Positions 28,696 to 38,053 of a stretch of DNA of 64,000 bases are shown piece after piece. The stretch comes from Chromohalobacter sp. 11-W (GTDB lineage: Bacteria > Pseudomonadota > Gammaproteobacteria > Pseudomonadales > Halomonadaceae). The translations under genes and the position numbers were made by a program. The notes under the pieces were generated by a model. The model saw only the letters and a program-made list of their open reading frames with translations, had not been told where the DNA came from and ran no database searches. The stretch's first letter is position 1. Every line of letters begins with the position of its first letter. The stretch lies in NCBI RefSeq assembly GCF_029889905.1, contig NZ_JARANZ010000004.1, positions 124,001 to 188,000 on the forward strand, written 5' to 3'.

Positions 28696-29718
28696 TCACG
28701 CCTCTGGCATGGCACTCAACACCAGCTTACCCGTGGTATGACCGGTCTCGAGGCGGCGATGGGCTTCCCCGAGATTGGCTGGGGTCAACGGGCCGACGAT
28801 ATCGCTGAGTGTGCTGCGCAGATGACCGGCATCGAAATGCTCGGCCAGCTTGGCCAGGATGCTGCCCTGGTGAGCGATGTCGGTGCCGTGCAACGGCCGC
28901 GCGAACATGAACTCCCAACTGAAGGTTACCGCCTTGCCTTGCAGGGCGTTGAGATCGACGGTCTTCTGGGTCTCGGCGATGGCCACGATGTGGCCCAAGG
29001 GACGAATGAGCGTGGTCATATTCTCCCAGTGGTCGCCGATATCGTGGCAATTGAAGATGTAGTCGACCTGCTCGTGACCGGCGTGTTGCATGTTCGCCAC
29101 CAGATCGTGGTGATCGACGACCTCATGCGCACCCATGCGTCGGCACCATTCGATGGACAGATCGCGCGACGCCGTGGCGATGACCTTGATGCCCGTGAGC
29201 TGGCGGGCCATTTGCGTTGCGATCGAGCCGACACCGCCCGCGCCATTGATGATCAGCAGGGTCTGGTCGCGGTGCGTATCGTCGCCTTGCGAGAGCTTGA
29301 GTTTGTCGAACAGGGCTTCCCAAGCGGTGAGTGCCGTCAATGGCATGGCGGCCGCTTCCTCGGCGCTTAATTTGCTCGGTGCCTTGGCAGTCAGGCGCGC
29401 ATCGACGAGTTGATATTCGGCGTTGCAGCCGGGGCGTTCGACCTCGCCGGCATAGTACACGCGATCTCCCGGGGCGAAATGCTCGACGCTGGCACCGACG
29501 CGCTCCACCCGGCCCACGGCATCCCAGCCGAGGACGTTATGCTGATCGCTGGGCAGGAAGGCACCCTGGCGAATCTTGGTATCCACCGGGTTGACCGACA
29601 CCGCCTCGACGCGCACCAGAAGATCCCATTCGCCGGGGGTGGGCATCTCGCGTTCGTGGACCTCGAAAGCGTCCAAGGGCGCCGCTTGAGGCTGACCGGT
29701 GGTGGCGACTACTTGCAT
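28696..29718 (-). CDS. MDR-superfamily NADPH:quinone-reductase-like / 'zinc-type' alcohol dehydrogenase
   Basis: A 340-residue medium-chain dehydrogenase/reductase. The N-terminal GroES-like domain shows SVNPVDTKIRQG and VLGWDAVGRVERVG; the Rossmann domain has NGAGGVGSIATQMARQL near 155-170 (AxxGGVG NADPH loop). The structural zinc cysteines of true alcohol dehydrogenases are absent, so it is likely an NADPH-dependent quinone or enone reductase despite the common 'zinc-type' label. Monocistronic. The substrate is unknown. Confidence 0.87.
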   Translation of the reverse strand: MQVVATTGQPQAAPLDAFEVHEREMPTPGEWDLLVRVEAVSVNPVDTKIRQGAFLPSDQHNVLGWDAVGRVERVGASVEHFAPGDRVYYAGEVERPGCNAEYQLVDARLTAKAPSKLSAEEAAAMPLTALTAWEALFDKLKLSQGDDTHRDQTLLIINGAGGVGSIATQMARQLTGIKVIATASRDLSIEWCRRMGAHEVVDHHDLVANMQHAGHEQVDYIFNCHDIGDHWENMTTLIRPLGHIVAIAETQKTVDLNALQGKAVTFSWEFMFARPLHGTDIAHQGSILAKLAEHFDAGHLRSTLSDIVGPLTPANLGEAHRRLETGHTTGKLVLSAMPEA

Positions 29719-29806
29719 GACTGACTCCCTCTAAAAGGCGAAACGTGATGACGCTGTCCCCTAGATGAGGGTCGTTCAGGTGGGAGTCAAGTCAAGCGTG
29801 GCTGAT

Positions 29807-30781
29807 TCAGGGGGTGCAGGCGAAGCTGGGACCAGGCGCGGGGACCAGTGGCGCCTTGAAGTGCGCATTCAACTCGGGTAACAGTTCGCGGACGAAGCGC
29901 AGGAAGAGCTCGGTCACGGGCGTAGGGTAGCGATCCTTGGGGTGCACGGTACACCAGGACCGACGCAGCGGGAAGCCGGGTAGCGTCGGTGACGCTAGAA
30001 GCCCCGAAGCGAGCTCGAGCTGGACCGCCAGGCGCGGCAGCACGGCGACCCCGAGATGCGCCATGACCCCCTGCTTGATCGCCTCGTTGGTGCCAAGTTC
30101 CAAGGTATGGCGCAGCGATACCCGCTCACGGGCGACGAAGTCCTCGAACGCGGTGCGCGTCCCTGAACCGGGTTCGCGCATCAGCACGTAATAGCGCGTG
30201 AAGTCTTCGAGTGTGGGTGAGTCGGCCGTCAACAGCGGATGCCCAGGCCACACCACGGGAATCATTTCATTGTCGAGGATCGGCATGAAGGCGAGATTGG
30301 CATCCTCGGGCACCATGCCCATGATCACCAGGTCGTCGCGGCGCTCGGCGAGACGCTCCAGCGCCTGGCCGCGATTGCAGACGCGCAGGCGCACCTGCAC
30401 CTCTGGGTAGCGGGCGCGAAAGCGGGCCAGGATGTGCGGCACGACATACTGCGCGGTGCTGACGGCGGCGAGGTTGAGCTCGCCGCGTATGGTCCCTGCC
30501 AATTCGGAAAGTTCCATCTGCAGGCTGGAAACCTGACCGAAGATCGACTGTACCGAGGCGGCCAGCGCATCGGCGGCCGGCAGCACGTGCAGCGTCTTGC
30601 CCGCGTACTTGAAGAGTGGCTGCTCGAGCGCCTGCTCGAGTTGGCGGATCTGTGCGCTGACGGCGGGCTGTGTGAGGCCCAGTTGTTCGGCCGCACGCGA
30701 ATAGGACTGCTGCCGGTGCACGGCCTGGAAAACCTGCAACTGGCGAAAGGTCAGACGATTGAGCAGATTGGGTCGTGACAT
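29807..30781 (-). CDS. pycR: LysR-family regulator, PycR type
   Basis: A 324-residue LysR-type regulator: winged HTH in the first 70 residues (LTFRQLQVFQAV, SYSRAAEQLGLTQPAVSAQIRQLE), linker helix, then a substrate-binding domain (LNLAAVSTAQYVVPHILARF, EPGSGTRTAFEDF). It is divergent from pycA, the arrangement of PycR (PA5437) in P. aeruginosa, and the sequence resembles that protein and CbbR relatives by eye. It probably senses a C4 or pyruvate-related metabolite and controls pyruvate carboxylase (inference). Two perfect palindromes lie in the shared promoter interval. Confidence 0.85.
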   Translation of the reverse strand: MSRPNLLNRLTFRQLQVFQAVHRQQSYSRAAEQLGLTQPAVSAQIRQLEQALEQPLFKYAGKTLHVLPAADALAASVQSIFGQVSSLQMELSELAGTIRGELNLAAVSTAQYVVPHILARFRARYPEVQVRLRVCNRGQALERLAERRDDLVIMGMVPEDANLAFMPILDNEMIPVVWPGHPLLTADSPTLEDFTRYYVLMREPGSGTRTAFEDFVARERVSLRHTLELGTNEAIKQGVMAHLGVAVLPRLAVQLELASGLLASPTLPGFPLRRSWCTVHPKDRYPTPVTELFLRFVRELLPELNAHFKAPLVPAPGPSFACTP

Positions 30782-30801
30782 GACGCCCCCGGCGTGGTCA
30801 T

Positions 30802-30820
30802 AAGCTATTACTTATAGCTT
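30802..30820. promoter_or_regulatory. LysR-type operator candidate (site 1) between pycR and pycA
   Basis: AAGCTAT (30802-30808) and ATAGCTT (30814-30820) form a perfect 7-bp inverted repeat around a 5-base spacer. A second dyad, ATAAG...CTTAT, overlaps it. It sits 20 bases upstream of the pycR start, where an autoregulatory LysR site would lie. Confidence 0.55.
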
Positions 30821-30831
30821 GGCAAAAAAAT

Positions 30832-30849
30832 ATCAATTTTTCTATTGAT
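30832..30849. promoter_or_regulatory. Second palindrome in the pycR-pycA interval
   Basis: ATCAAT (30832-30837) and ATTGAT (30844-30849) form a perfect 6-bp inverted repeat with a 6-base spacer, 30 bases centre to centre from site 1. It could be an activation site near the pycA promoter; the AT-rich tract around it contrasts with the GC-rich neighbourhood. Confidence 0.4.
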
Positions 30850-30957
30850 CCTTCGGTGGGTAGCGTGAGAGTACGATAACGACAAGCACTCAGCGACCCA
30901 GAGGGCGCCACGATGACACGCTGTGTCAACGCGACGTCCACAACCGGAGGGCAGACG

Positions 30958-32373
30958 GTGTTCAAGAAACTTCTCATCGCCAATCGTGGCGAAATTGCTG
31001 TACGCATTGTACGCGCCTGCGCTGAGATGGGCATCCGCTCGGTGGCGATCTACACCGAGCCCGATCGCTTCGCGCTGCACGTCAAGCGCGCCGATGAAGC
31101 GCATTTCGTCGGCGAGGACCCGCTGGCGGGATATCTCGACCCGCGGCGTATCGTCGACCTGGCTCGAGAGACCGGCTGTGACGCCATTCACCCCGGCTAC
31201 GGCTTTCTCTCGGAAAATGCCGACTTCGCGCGCATCTGCGAAGACGCCGGAATAGCCTTCGTTGGACCAAGCGCCGAGGTGATCGCGCGGATGGGTGACA
31301 AGACGGCGGCGCGTGCGGCGATGCGTGACGCCGGCGTGCCCGTGACGCCGGGCTCGGACGGCAACCTCGAAACCTGTGCCGAGGCCTTGTCTCTGGCCGA
31401 GACCATCGGCTATCCGGTAATGCTCAAGGCGACCTCGGGCGGTGGTGGGCGCGGCATTCGCCGTTGTGATACGCCGGCGCAGCTCGAGCAAGCCTGGGAG
31501 CGGGTGATCTCCGAAGCGACCAAGGCGTTCGGCAGTGCCGATGTGTTCATGGAGAAATGCGTCGTCGAGCCGCATCACATCGAAGTGCAGATCCTGGCGG
31601 ACAGCGTCGGCAACGTGATCCATCTCTTCGAGCGGGACTGTTCGATCCAGCGCCGCAACCAGAAGCTCATCGAAATCGCGCCGAGCCCTCAGCTAACGCC
31701 TGAGCAACGTGCCTACGTCGGCGAAATGGCGGTACGCGCTGCCAGTGCGGTGGGCTATGAAAACGCCGGCACCGTGGAGTTCCTCGTCAAGGGTAACGAG
31801 GTCTACTTCATGGAGATGAATACTCGCGTGCAGGTCGAGCACACCATTTCAGAAGCGATCACCGGGGTGGATATCGTGCGCGAGCAACTGCGCATCGCCG
31901 CGGGGCTAAAGCTCGCCTACCGCCAGGAGGACATACGCCACCATGGCTATGCCATCCAGTTCCGCATCAACGCCGAAGATCCCAAGAACGATTTCCTGCC
32001 GTCGTTCGGACGCATCACGCGCTACTACGCTCCGGGTGGGCCAGGAGTGCGCACCGATACTGCGATATACACCGGCTACACCATTCCGCCGTATTTCGAC
32101 TCCATGTGCCTGAAGCTGATCGTGTGGGGCATGAGTTGGGAGGAGACGCTCGACCGCGGGATTCGCGCTCTCAACGACATGCGTCTGCAAGGGGTCAAGA
32201 CGACCGCGCCTTACTACCAGGAAATTCTCCGCCACCCCGATTTCCGCAGCGGGCACTTCGATACCGGCTTCGTGCCCAGCCACCCCGAACTGCTCAATTA
32301 TTCGGTCAAGCGCAATCCCGAGGAAGTCGCTCTGGCAATTGCCGCCGCCATCGCCGCCCACGCCGGTCTATAA
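30958..32373 (+). CDS. pycA: Pyruvate carboxylase subunit A (biotin carboxylase)
   Basis: ATP-dependent biotin carboxylase subunit of the two-subunit (alpha4beta4) pyruvate carboxylase, which makes oxaloacetate. The 471-residue protein starts FKKLLIANRGEIAVRI, has the ATP-grasp glycine loop SGGGGRGIRR near residue 160, the HIEVQILAD segment and the catalytic FMEMNTRVQVEH. The GTG at 30958 is chosen: GGAGG lies 8-9 bases before it and the length equals the Pseudomonas protein. An acetyl-CoA carboxylase AccC role is less likely because pycB follows 13 bases downstream. Confidence 0.94.
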   Translation: MFKKLLIANRGEIAVRIVRACAEMGIRSVAIYTEPDRFALHVKRADEAHFVGEDPLAGYLDPRRIVDLARETGCDAIHPGYGFLSENADFARICEDAGIAFVGPSAEVIARMGDKTAARAAMRDAGVPVTPGSDGNLETCAEALSLAETIGYPVMLKATSGGGGRGIRRCDTPAQLEQAWERVISEATKAFGSADVFMEKCVVEPHHIEVQILADSVGNVIHLFERDCSIQRRNQKLIEIAPSPQLTPEQRAYVGEMAVRAASAVGYENAGTVEFLVKGNEVYFMEMNTRVQVEHTISEAITGVDIVREQLRIAAGLKLAYRQEDIRHHGYAIQFRINAEDPKNDFLPSFGRITRYYAPGGPGVRTDTAIYTGYTIPPYFDSMCLKLIVWGMSWEETLDRGIRALNDMRLQGVKTTAPYYQEILRHPDFRSGHFDTGFVPSHPELLNYSVKRNPEEVALAIAAAIAAHAGL

Positions 32374-32386
32374 GGAGATACCCATC

Positions 32387-34201
32387 ATGAATGCCGTATC
32401 ATCTTCCCAAGTCAATATCACCGACGTCGTGTTGCGTGACGGCCATCAATCGCTGATCGCCACGCGCCTACGCACGGAAGACATGCTGCCTGCCTGCGCC
32501 AAGCTGGACGCCATCGGTTATCACTCGCTGGAAGTCTGGGGCGGGGCGACCTTCGATGCCTGTGTGCGCTTTCTTAAGGAAGACCCGTGGGAGCGCCTGC
32601 GCGCCTTCAAGGACGCCATGCCCAACACCCCGCTGCAAATGCTGCTGCGCGGCCAGAACCTGCTGGGATATCGCCATTATGCCGATGACGTCGTCGAGCG
32701 CTTCGTCGCCAAGTCGGCAGATAACGGCGTCGATGTGTTTCGTGTCTTCGATGCGCTCAATGATCTGCGCAATCTGGAAACCGCCATGCGCGCGGTCAAG
32801 GCCAGTGGCAAGCACGCCCAGGGGACGATTTGCTATACGGTGAGCCCGGTGCACACCCTGGCGATGTATGTCGACCAAGCCAAGCGCCTGGTCGACATGG
32901 GCGCCGACTCGATTGCCATCAAGGACATGGCGGGGCTGCTGACGCCGTATGCCACGGGCGAGCTGGTGGCCGCCCTGGTCGAGGCCGTAGACGTGCCGGT
33001 TCATCTGCATGCCCACGCCACCTCGGGGCTGGCCCCGCTGTGCCATCTCAAAGCCGTGGAAGCGGGGTGCCGGCATATCGATACCTGCATCTCAGCGTTT
33101 GCCGGCGGTACCAGCCATCCGTCGACGGAAGCCATGGTCGCTGCCTTTCAGGGCACCGAATACGACAGCGGCTTGGATCTCGAAGCGCTCAAGGAGATCG
33201 GTGACTACTTCCGGGGCGTGCGCCAGAAGTATGCCGCCTTCGAGAGCGAGTTCACCCGTGAGGACGTCTCGGTACAGATCAATCAGGTCCCGGGTGGCAT
33301 GATGTCCAACCTCGCCAATCAGCTCAAGGAGCAGAACGCGCTGTCCAAGATCCGCGACGTGTTCAACGAGATCCCTCGCGTGCGTGCCGATCTCGGCTAT
33401 CCGCCGCTGGTGACGCCGACCTCGCAGATTGTCGGCACCCAGGCAGTGATGAACGTGCTCACTGGGGAGCGCTACAAGACCATTACCAACGAGGTGAAGC
33501 GCTATCTCCAGGGCGGTTATGGGCATCCGCCAGCGCCGGTGGACGACGACGTGCGCCGTCAGGCCATCGGCAACTCCCCGGTGGAAGAAGGACGCCCCGC
33601 CGATCGGCTGAATCCCGAGATGGTGCGCTTGACGAAGGACATCGGCGAATTGGCCGAGGGTGAGGAAGACGTGCTGACCTACGCCATGTTCCCTGAGTTG
33701 GGACGCGATTACCTGCAGGGGCGGCGCGACGGGTCATTGGTCCCTGAGCCAATCCCCGCGCCCGATGCGGGGGATGCCAACCGGCCGGTGACCGAAGGCG
33801 TGCCGACCGAGTTCGTCATCGACGTGCACGGCGAGTCCTACGAGGTGCAGATTACCGGTGTGGGCGGTAACAGCGGCGGCAAGCGTCAGGTTTATCTGAC
33901 GCTCGACGGTATGCCGGAAGAGGTCGTCTTCGAGGCCAAGGACGCCTTCGTTGGCGGCGAGACTTCGGGTCGGGCACGTGCCTCGCAGCCTGGTCATGTC
34001 ACGACCTCCATGCCTGGCAATATCGTCGATGTGCTGGTGGCCAAGGGCGATCGCGTCGAGGAAGGCCAGGCGGTCTTGATCACCGAGGCGATGAAGATGG
34101 AAACCGAGGTTCAGGCACGGGTCTCGGGTACCGTCGAGGCGGTCCACGTCGCCAAGGGCGACCGTGTGACGCCAGGCGAGGTGTTGATCGAGATCACCTG
34201 A
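32387..34201 (+). CDS. pycB: Pyruvate carboxylase subunit B / oxaloacetate-decarboxylase-alpha-like, biotinylated
   Basis: Carboxyltransferase plus biotin-carrier subunit. The 604-residue protein has the carboxyltransferase TIM barrel (ITDVVLRDGHQSLIATR at 11-27, with metal-binding Asp; HLHAHATSGLA), a conserved Lys in IAIKDMAGLL, a Pro/Ala-rich linker near residue 460, and a C-terminal biotinyl domain with EAMKM, biotinylated Lys570. AAGGAG precedes ATG 32387. OadA of sodium-pumping decarboxylases is similar, but no oadB or oadG partner is present and pycA is adjacent, favouring pyruvate carboxylase. Confidence 0.94.
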   Translation: MNAVSSSQVNITDVVLRDGHQSLIATRLRTEDMLPACAKLDAIGYHSLEVWGGATFDACVRFLKEDPWERLRAFKDAMPNTPLQMLLRGQNLLGYRHYADDVVERFVAKSADNGVDVFRVFDALNDLRNLETAMRAVKASGKHAQGTICYTVSPVHTLAMYVDQAKRLVDMGADSIAIKDMAGLLTPYATGELVAALVEAVDVPVHLHAHATSGLAPLCHLKAVEAGCRHIDTCISAFAGGTSHPSTEAMVAAFQGTEYDSGLDLEALKEIGDYFRGVRQKYAAFESEFTREDVSVQINQVPGGMMSNLANQLKEQNALSKIRDVFNEIPRVRADLGYPPLVTPTSQIVGTQAVMNVLTGERYKTITNEVKRYLQGGYGHPPAPVDDDVRRQAIGNSPVEEGRPADRLNPEMVRLTKDIGELAEGEEDVLTYAMFPELGRDYLQGRRDGSLVPEPIPAPDAGDANRPVTEGVPTEFVIDVHGESYEVQITGVGGNSGGKRQVYLTLDGMPEEVVFEAKDAFVGGETSGRARASQPGHVTTSMPGNIVDVLVAKGDRVEEGQAVLITEAMKMETEVQARVSGTVEAVHVAKGDRVTPGEVLIEIT

Positions 34202-34213
34202 CGGTAACGTTGC

Positions 34214-36424
34214 TCATGCCCGTGGCGCGTCGTGATTCGGTGCTGCGGGCCTGGCTTGCTCGAACAGAGCGCGAACGTGCTCCAGGCGTTTCTGCACATG
34301 CTCGCTTTGCGGCCCGCTGGCGTCGAGGATGTGGGTGATGTGTGCCAAGTAGGCGTCGACTTCTGTGGCATCGCTGCGCGCGATGAGTGTGGGCAGCGCC
34401 TTGAGTGCCGCGCGCACGTCGAGCTTGAGGATGAAGAACTGCTCGCGGACCAGCATCTTGAACTGTTGAAGGTCCAGGCTCTTGCCGAGTTCCTCGCGCG
34501 TGGCCTTGAGGCGCTGGAAATTGCGCTCATCGGTGGCCGGCGCCCCGCCCAGAACGTAGATCAAGGCCCGCACCACCGCTTCGCGCGCGCCACCACTGGC
34601 GATGCGTTCCCGCAAGGCGGCGCGCCGTGTACGCAGGAAGTGTTGATGCTCCGGGGCACGTCCGGGGTGGGGACGCATACGTGCCGTATCCGGGCCAATA
34701 CCGGCGAGCGCCTGTAGCCAGGGTTGGCCATAGACGTTCATGAATAGCGTCTCACTGATGCGGTCGCGCCATTCGCCATAGGCCTCGAGGTTTTCCTCGA
34801 TACGAGTAGCCACGCTGCGCTCCCATTGCGCCAGAGGGTTGTCCGGCGAAAGCGGTTGGCGCTGACGACGAATACGCTCGGCCAGCACCGGCACGGTGGA
34901 CATCAGAGGGTTGCGATCGGACAGCAGCTTGTAGCCCAGTCGAATGGGGTGCAATCGACGCATCCAGCGCCCCGCTTCGGGTGTCATGACGGCTTGTATC
35001 CACGGCTGTGTGTATTGTTGATACAGCGCTAGCCCGCTCTCAGACAGACGCGCCACGGTGGCGAAGCGGCGCTCGTCGTCATCGCGACGCTGCACCAGCG
35101 GTTGCAGGTCGTCGACGCCGCGTGGGCGGAATTCGAGCAGATAGTCGCCATCGGTGGCATCCTGTGTCGCATCGCGTGGCGTGATGGCGGTTTCGTACAA
35201 ACCGGGCGGCAGGACGTCGATATAGTCCATGTTGGCGGTGAATTCGGCATGTTCGCGGCGCGAGATGCTGCCCGAGACGAAAATCCCCAGATGCCCGGTC
35301 GAGTCGTGAACGCAGTAGACGATGGTCTGCTCGTTGGCGACGATGTCGTCCACGCCATCGTAGAGATCGGATACCCAGCCCAGCGCCTGGGGCGGTGGCG
35401 TAATGTTGTCGCCTTGCGAGCAGAACACCACGATGGGCGAGCGGACGTTGCGTAGGTCGATGCGTCGCCCGTCGCGGGTGATCAGTTGGGCAGTGCTCAA
35501 GCGATTGCCAATGAAGAGGTTGTCGACGATGTACTGTATTTCCTCGGCATTGAGCACGATATGCCCGCCCCACCAGCGCTCGAATTGCAGATAGCGCTCG
35601 CTTTCGTCATCGACGTTGGCGTAAAGCCGATATTGCTTGCTCCATAGCGTATTCGCCGGGTTGAGGCGTTCGAAGTTCTGCACCAGCCAGGCCCCGTCGA
35701 ACAGTCCTGCGCCCAGGTCACCGGCCAAGGCGGTCAACCAGCTACCGCCGAGCAGGCCCCCGCTATAGCGCATGGGATAGCGGCCGCGCTCGCCGGCCCA
35801 GTAGGACAGCGGTGCGCCGGCGACGAGAATCGGTCCGAAGGCGTCCGGTTCCAGGGCAGCGGCCATCATCAATTGCCAGCCCGCCTGGCAGTTGCCGATC
35901 ACTACAGGTTTTTCATTGGCCTCGGCATGACGCGCTGCGACCTCGCGCATGAAGGCGATCTCGGCATCGACGACATCTTCGACGTGTTGTCCCGGAACCG
36001 GGAACGGTAGAAAGCCAATGAAGTAACACGGGTGGCCGGCGCGCATGGCGACGCCAATCTCGCTATCGGGCTTGAAGCCACCAATGCCGGGACCATGGCC
36101 GGCACGCGGGTCGACGATGACGAAAGGGCGCTTGAGCGGGTCGATCGTTACCCCGGACGGGGGCAAGATGCGCATCAATTCGTAGTTGACCGGGCGTGGC
36201 AAGTTGCGGCCATCCACGAGCACCTCGGCCTCGAACCCCAGCACGTTGGGCTTGGTCTGCTCCATGTGCTCGAGATACTGGTTGCCACGCTGACGCATGA
36301 CATCCCAGTAGAGCACACTACGCTCGAAGGTATCCTGCCAGTAGTCCTGCGTGGCACGAATCAGACCGAAGGGATCGAGAATGGGGCTGGCGGCTTCCAG
36401 CCAAGCGGCGTGCATGGGAAACAT
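34214..36424 (-). CDS. DUF3141 protein with PhaC-like alpha/beta-hydrolase domain
   Basis: A 736-residue cytosolic protein. Residues 60-400 look like an alpha/beta hydrolase of the PHA-synthase type: IVDPRAGHGPGIGGFKPDSE (oxyanion region), a lipase-like box GNCQAG with candidate nucleophile Cys179, GDNITPPPQ with candidate Asp, and VHDSTGHLGIFVSG with candidate His. The C-terminal 330 residues are helical and charged, with no recognised domain. DUF3141 proteins are often annotated near polyhydroxyalkanoate or phosphate-acyl genes, but their reaction is not settled. Its 3' end converges with pycB across 12 bases. Confidence 0.82.
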   Translation of the reverse strand: MFPMHAAWLEAASPILDPFGLIRATQDYWQDTFERSVLYWDVMRQRGNQYLEHMEQTKPNVLGFEAEVLVDGRNLPRPVNYELMRILPPSGVTIDPLKRPFVIVDPRAGHGPGIGGFKPDSEIGVAMRAGHPCYFIGFLPFPVPGQHVEDVVDAEIAFMREVAARHAEANEKPVVIGNCQAGWQLMMAAALEPDAFGPILVAGAPLSYWAGERGRYPMRYSGGLLGGSWLTALAGDLGAGLFDGAWLVQNFERLNPANTLWSKQYRLYANVDDESERYLQFERWWGGHIVLNAEEIQYIVDNLFIGNRLSTAQLITRDGRRIDLRNVRSPIVVFCSQGDNITPPPQALGWVSDLYDGVDDIVANEQTIVYCVHDSTGHLGIFVSGSISRREHAEFTANMDYIDVLPPGLYETAITPRDATQDATDGDYLLEFRPRGVDDLQPLVQRRDDDERRFATVARLSESGLALYQQYTQPWIQAVMTPEAGRWMRRLHPIRLGYKLLSDRNPLMSTVPVLAERIRRQRQPLSPDNPLAQWERSVATRIEENLEAYGEWRDRISETLFMNVYGQPWLQALAGIGPDTARMRPHPGRAPEHQHFLRTRRAALRERIASGGAREAVVRALIYVLGGAPATDERNFQRLKATREELGKSLDLQQFKMLVREQFFILKLDVRAALKALPTLIARSDATEVDAYLAHITHILDASGPQSEHVQKRLEHVRALFEQARPAAPNHDAPRA

Positions 36425-36501
36425 GAGGGGCGCTCCTGGTCACGAATTGCTGCACTGCAATATTGAGCGTAACCCGAAAACGCGTGTCTGGCATGTGAAA
36501 T

Positions 36502-36533
36502 CGACGCATGCCGCCAATACGTGGCATGCGTCG
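36502..36533 (-). terminator. Terminator after pykA
   Basis: A perfect 11-bp inverted repeat, CGACGCATGCC (36502-36512) and GGCATGCGTCG (36523-36533), with a 10-base loop, between pykA and the DUF3141 gene. On the minus strand it is followed by ATTTC, a weak T tract. Confidence 0.65.
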
Positions 36534-36583
36534 TAGTGTTTTACGGTGGCAAGGTGCGCGTGGCTTGCCGGCGGGGGCGTTGC

Positions 36584-38053
36584 TCAGTCAATGTCATCGC
36601 CTACTTGAATGATCTTCATGGTGTTGGTGCCGCCATGCGCATTCATATGGTCGCCACGGGTAAGAATGACGTGATCTCCCTGTTTGACGATGCCCAACGA
36701 GATGAGGTTATCGACCGCGTGGCGATTGAACTCGGTGGGCGCGAGGCTTAGCGTGTCGAAGGGTAGCGAGACGACCCCGCGATACAGCGCCATGCGACGT
36801 TGCGCGACTTCCGTGTGCGCCAAGGCAACGATCGGCAAACCCGAACGAATGCGCGAGGCGATCAGCGGCGTGTAACCGGTGGCGGTCATGCAGACGATAG
36901 CGGATACGCCAGCCAGATGGTTGGCGGCATACATCGCCGACAGCGCCACGGTCTCATCGACCCGGGTAAAGCCTTCGTGAATGCGGTGCTGCGACTGCTG
37001 TGCGGCGCGTTCGCGCTCTGCCCCTAGGCACAAGCGTTCCATGGCCTTGATGGTTTCCACGGGGTAGTCGCCCGCGGCGGTCTCGGCGGACAGCATCACC
37101 GCATCGGTGCCATCGAGCACGGCATTGGCGACGTCAAACACTTCGGCGCGGGTCGGCAGCGGCGACTCGATCATCGACTCCATCATCTGCGTCGCGGTGA
37201 TCACCACTTTGTTAAGGCTACGGGCATGCTGGATGATGCGCTTTTGCACACCGATCAACTGGGCATCGCCGATCTCGACACCCAGGTCGCCACGCGCGAC
37301 CATGACCGCCTCACTGGCACGGATGATATCGTCCAGGGTGTCGTCGTCGGCTACCGCTTCGGCGCGCTCGACCTTGGCGACCAGGCCGATGTCATTTCCC
37401 GCTTCGCCGAGAAGGTCGCGTGCTAGGCGCATGTCATCGCCGTGACGGGGGAAGGACACGGCGAGATAGTCGACGCCGATATCGATGGCCGTCTTGAGGT
37501 CCTCGCGATCCTTGTCGGTCAACGCCGAGGCGGAAAGGCCGCCGCCTTGTTTGTTGATGCCCTTGTTGTTGGAAAGCTTGCCGCCGACCTTGACCCGGGT
37601 ATGGATAGCCGGTGCCTCTACGCGTTCGACCTCGAGCTCAAGGCGACCGTCATCGAGCAGCAGAACATCGCCGGGGATAACATCATCGGCCAGGTCTTTG
37701 TAATCGCAACCCACTTGTGTCGCGCCGCCAGCATCGCGTTCAAGGGAAACGTCGATGACGAAGGGCTGGTTCTGTTCGAGGGTGACGGCACCTTCCTGGA
37801 AGCGTGCGATGCGGATTTTGGGGCCCTGCAGGTCGCCCAGCGCGGCGACGGTCCGGCCGACGCGGGCGGCAGCTTCGCGTACCGCCTTCAGTCGGCGGCG
37901 GTGATCGTCTGCGGAACCGTGGGAGAAGTTGAGTCGTACCACGTCGACGCCTGCGGCGATCATGTCTTCGAGGACACCTTCGCGGTCACTGGCAGGACCC
38001 AGAGTCGCGACGATCTTGGTGCGGCGAATCGGACCGTGAAACGCATTCTGCAT
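36584..38053 (-). CDS. pykA: Pyruvate kinase, PykA type
   Basis: Converts phosphoenolpyruvate and ADP to pyruvate and ATP. The 489-residue protein closely follows E. coli PykA (AMP/sugar-phosphate-activated type): RRTKIVATLGPASD, VVRLNFSHGS, GDLQGPKIRIARF, LSNNKGINKQGGGLSA, the catalytic VAKVERAEAV, and MVARGDLGVEIGD. A good SD (AAGGAG) precedes the start. It has a 432-base divergent interval with topA, containing a possible HexR-type element. Confidence 0.96.
   Translation of the reverse strand: MQNAFHGPIRRTKIVATLGPASDREGVLEDMIAAGVDVVRLNFSHGSADDHRRRLKAVREAAARVGRTVAALGDLQGPKIRIARFQEGAVTLEQNQPFVIDVSLERDAGGATQVGCDYKDLADDVIPGDVLLLDDGRLELEVERVEAPAIHTRVKVGGKLSNNKGINKQGGGLSASALTDKDREDLKTAIDIGVDYLAVSFPRHGDDMRLARDLLGEAGNDIGLVAKVERAEAVADDDTLDDIIRASEAVMVARGDLGVEIGDAQLIGVQKRIIQHARSLNKVVITATQMMESMIESPLPTRAEVFDVANAVLDGTDAVMLSAETAAGDYPVETIKAMERLCLGAERERAAQQSQHRIHEGFTRVDETVALSAMYAANHLAGVSAIVCMTATGYTPLIASRIRSGLPIVALAHTEVAQRRMALYRGVVSLPFDTLSLAPTEFNRHAVDNLISLGIVKQGDHVILTRGDHMNAHGGTNTMKIIQVGDDID

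Noticed and set aside
30832-30849. FNR/ANR box in the pycR-pycA interval
   Set aside because: The order is ATCAAT...ATTGAT, the reverse of TTGAT-N4-ATCAA, so it does not match FNR.
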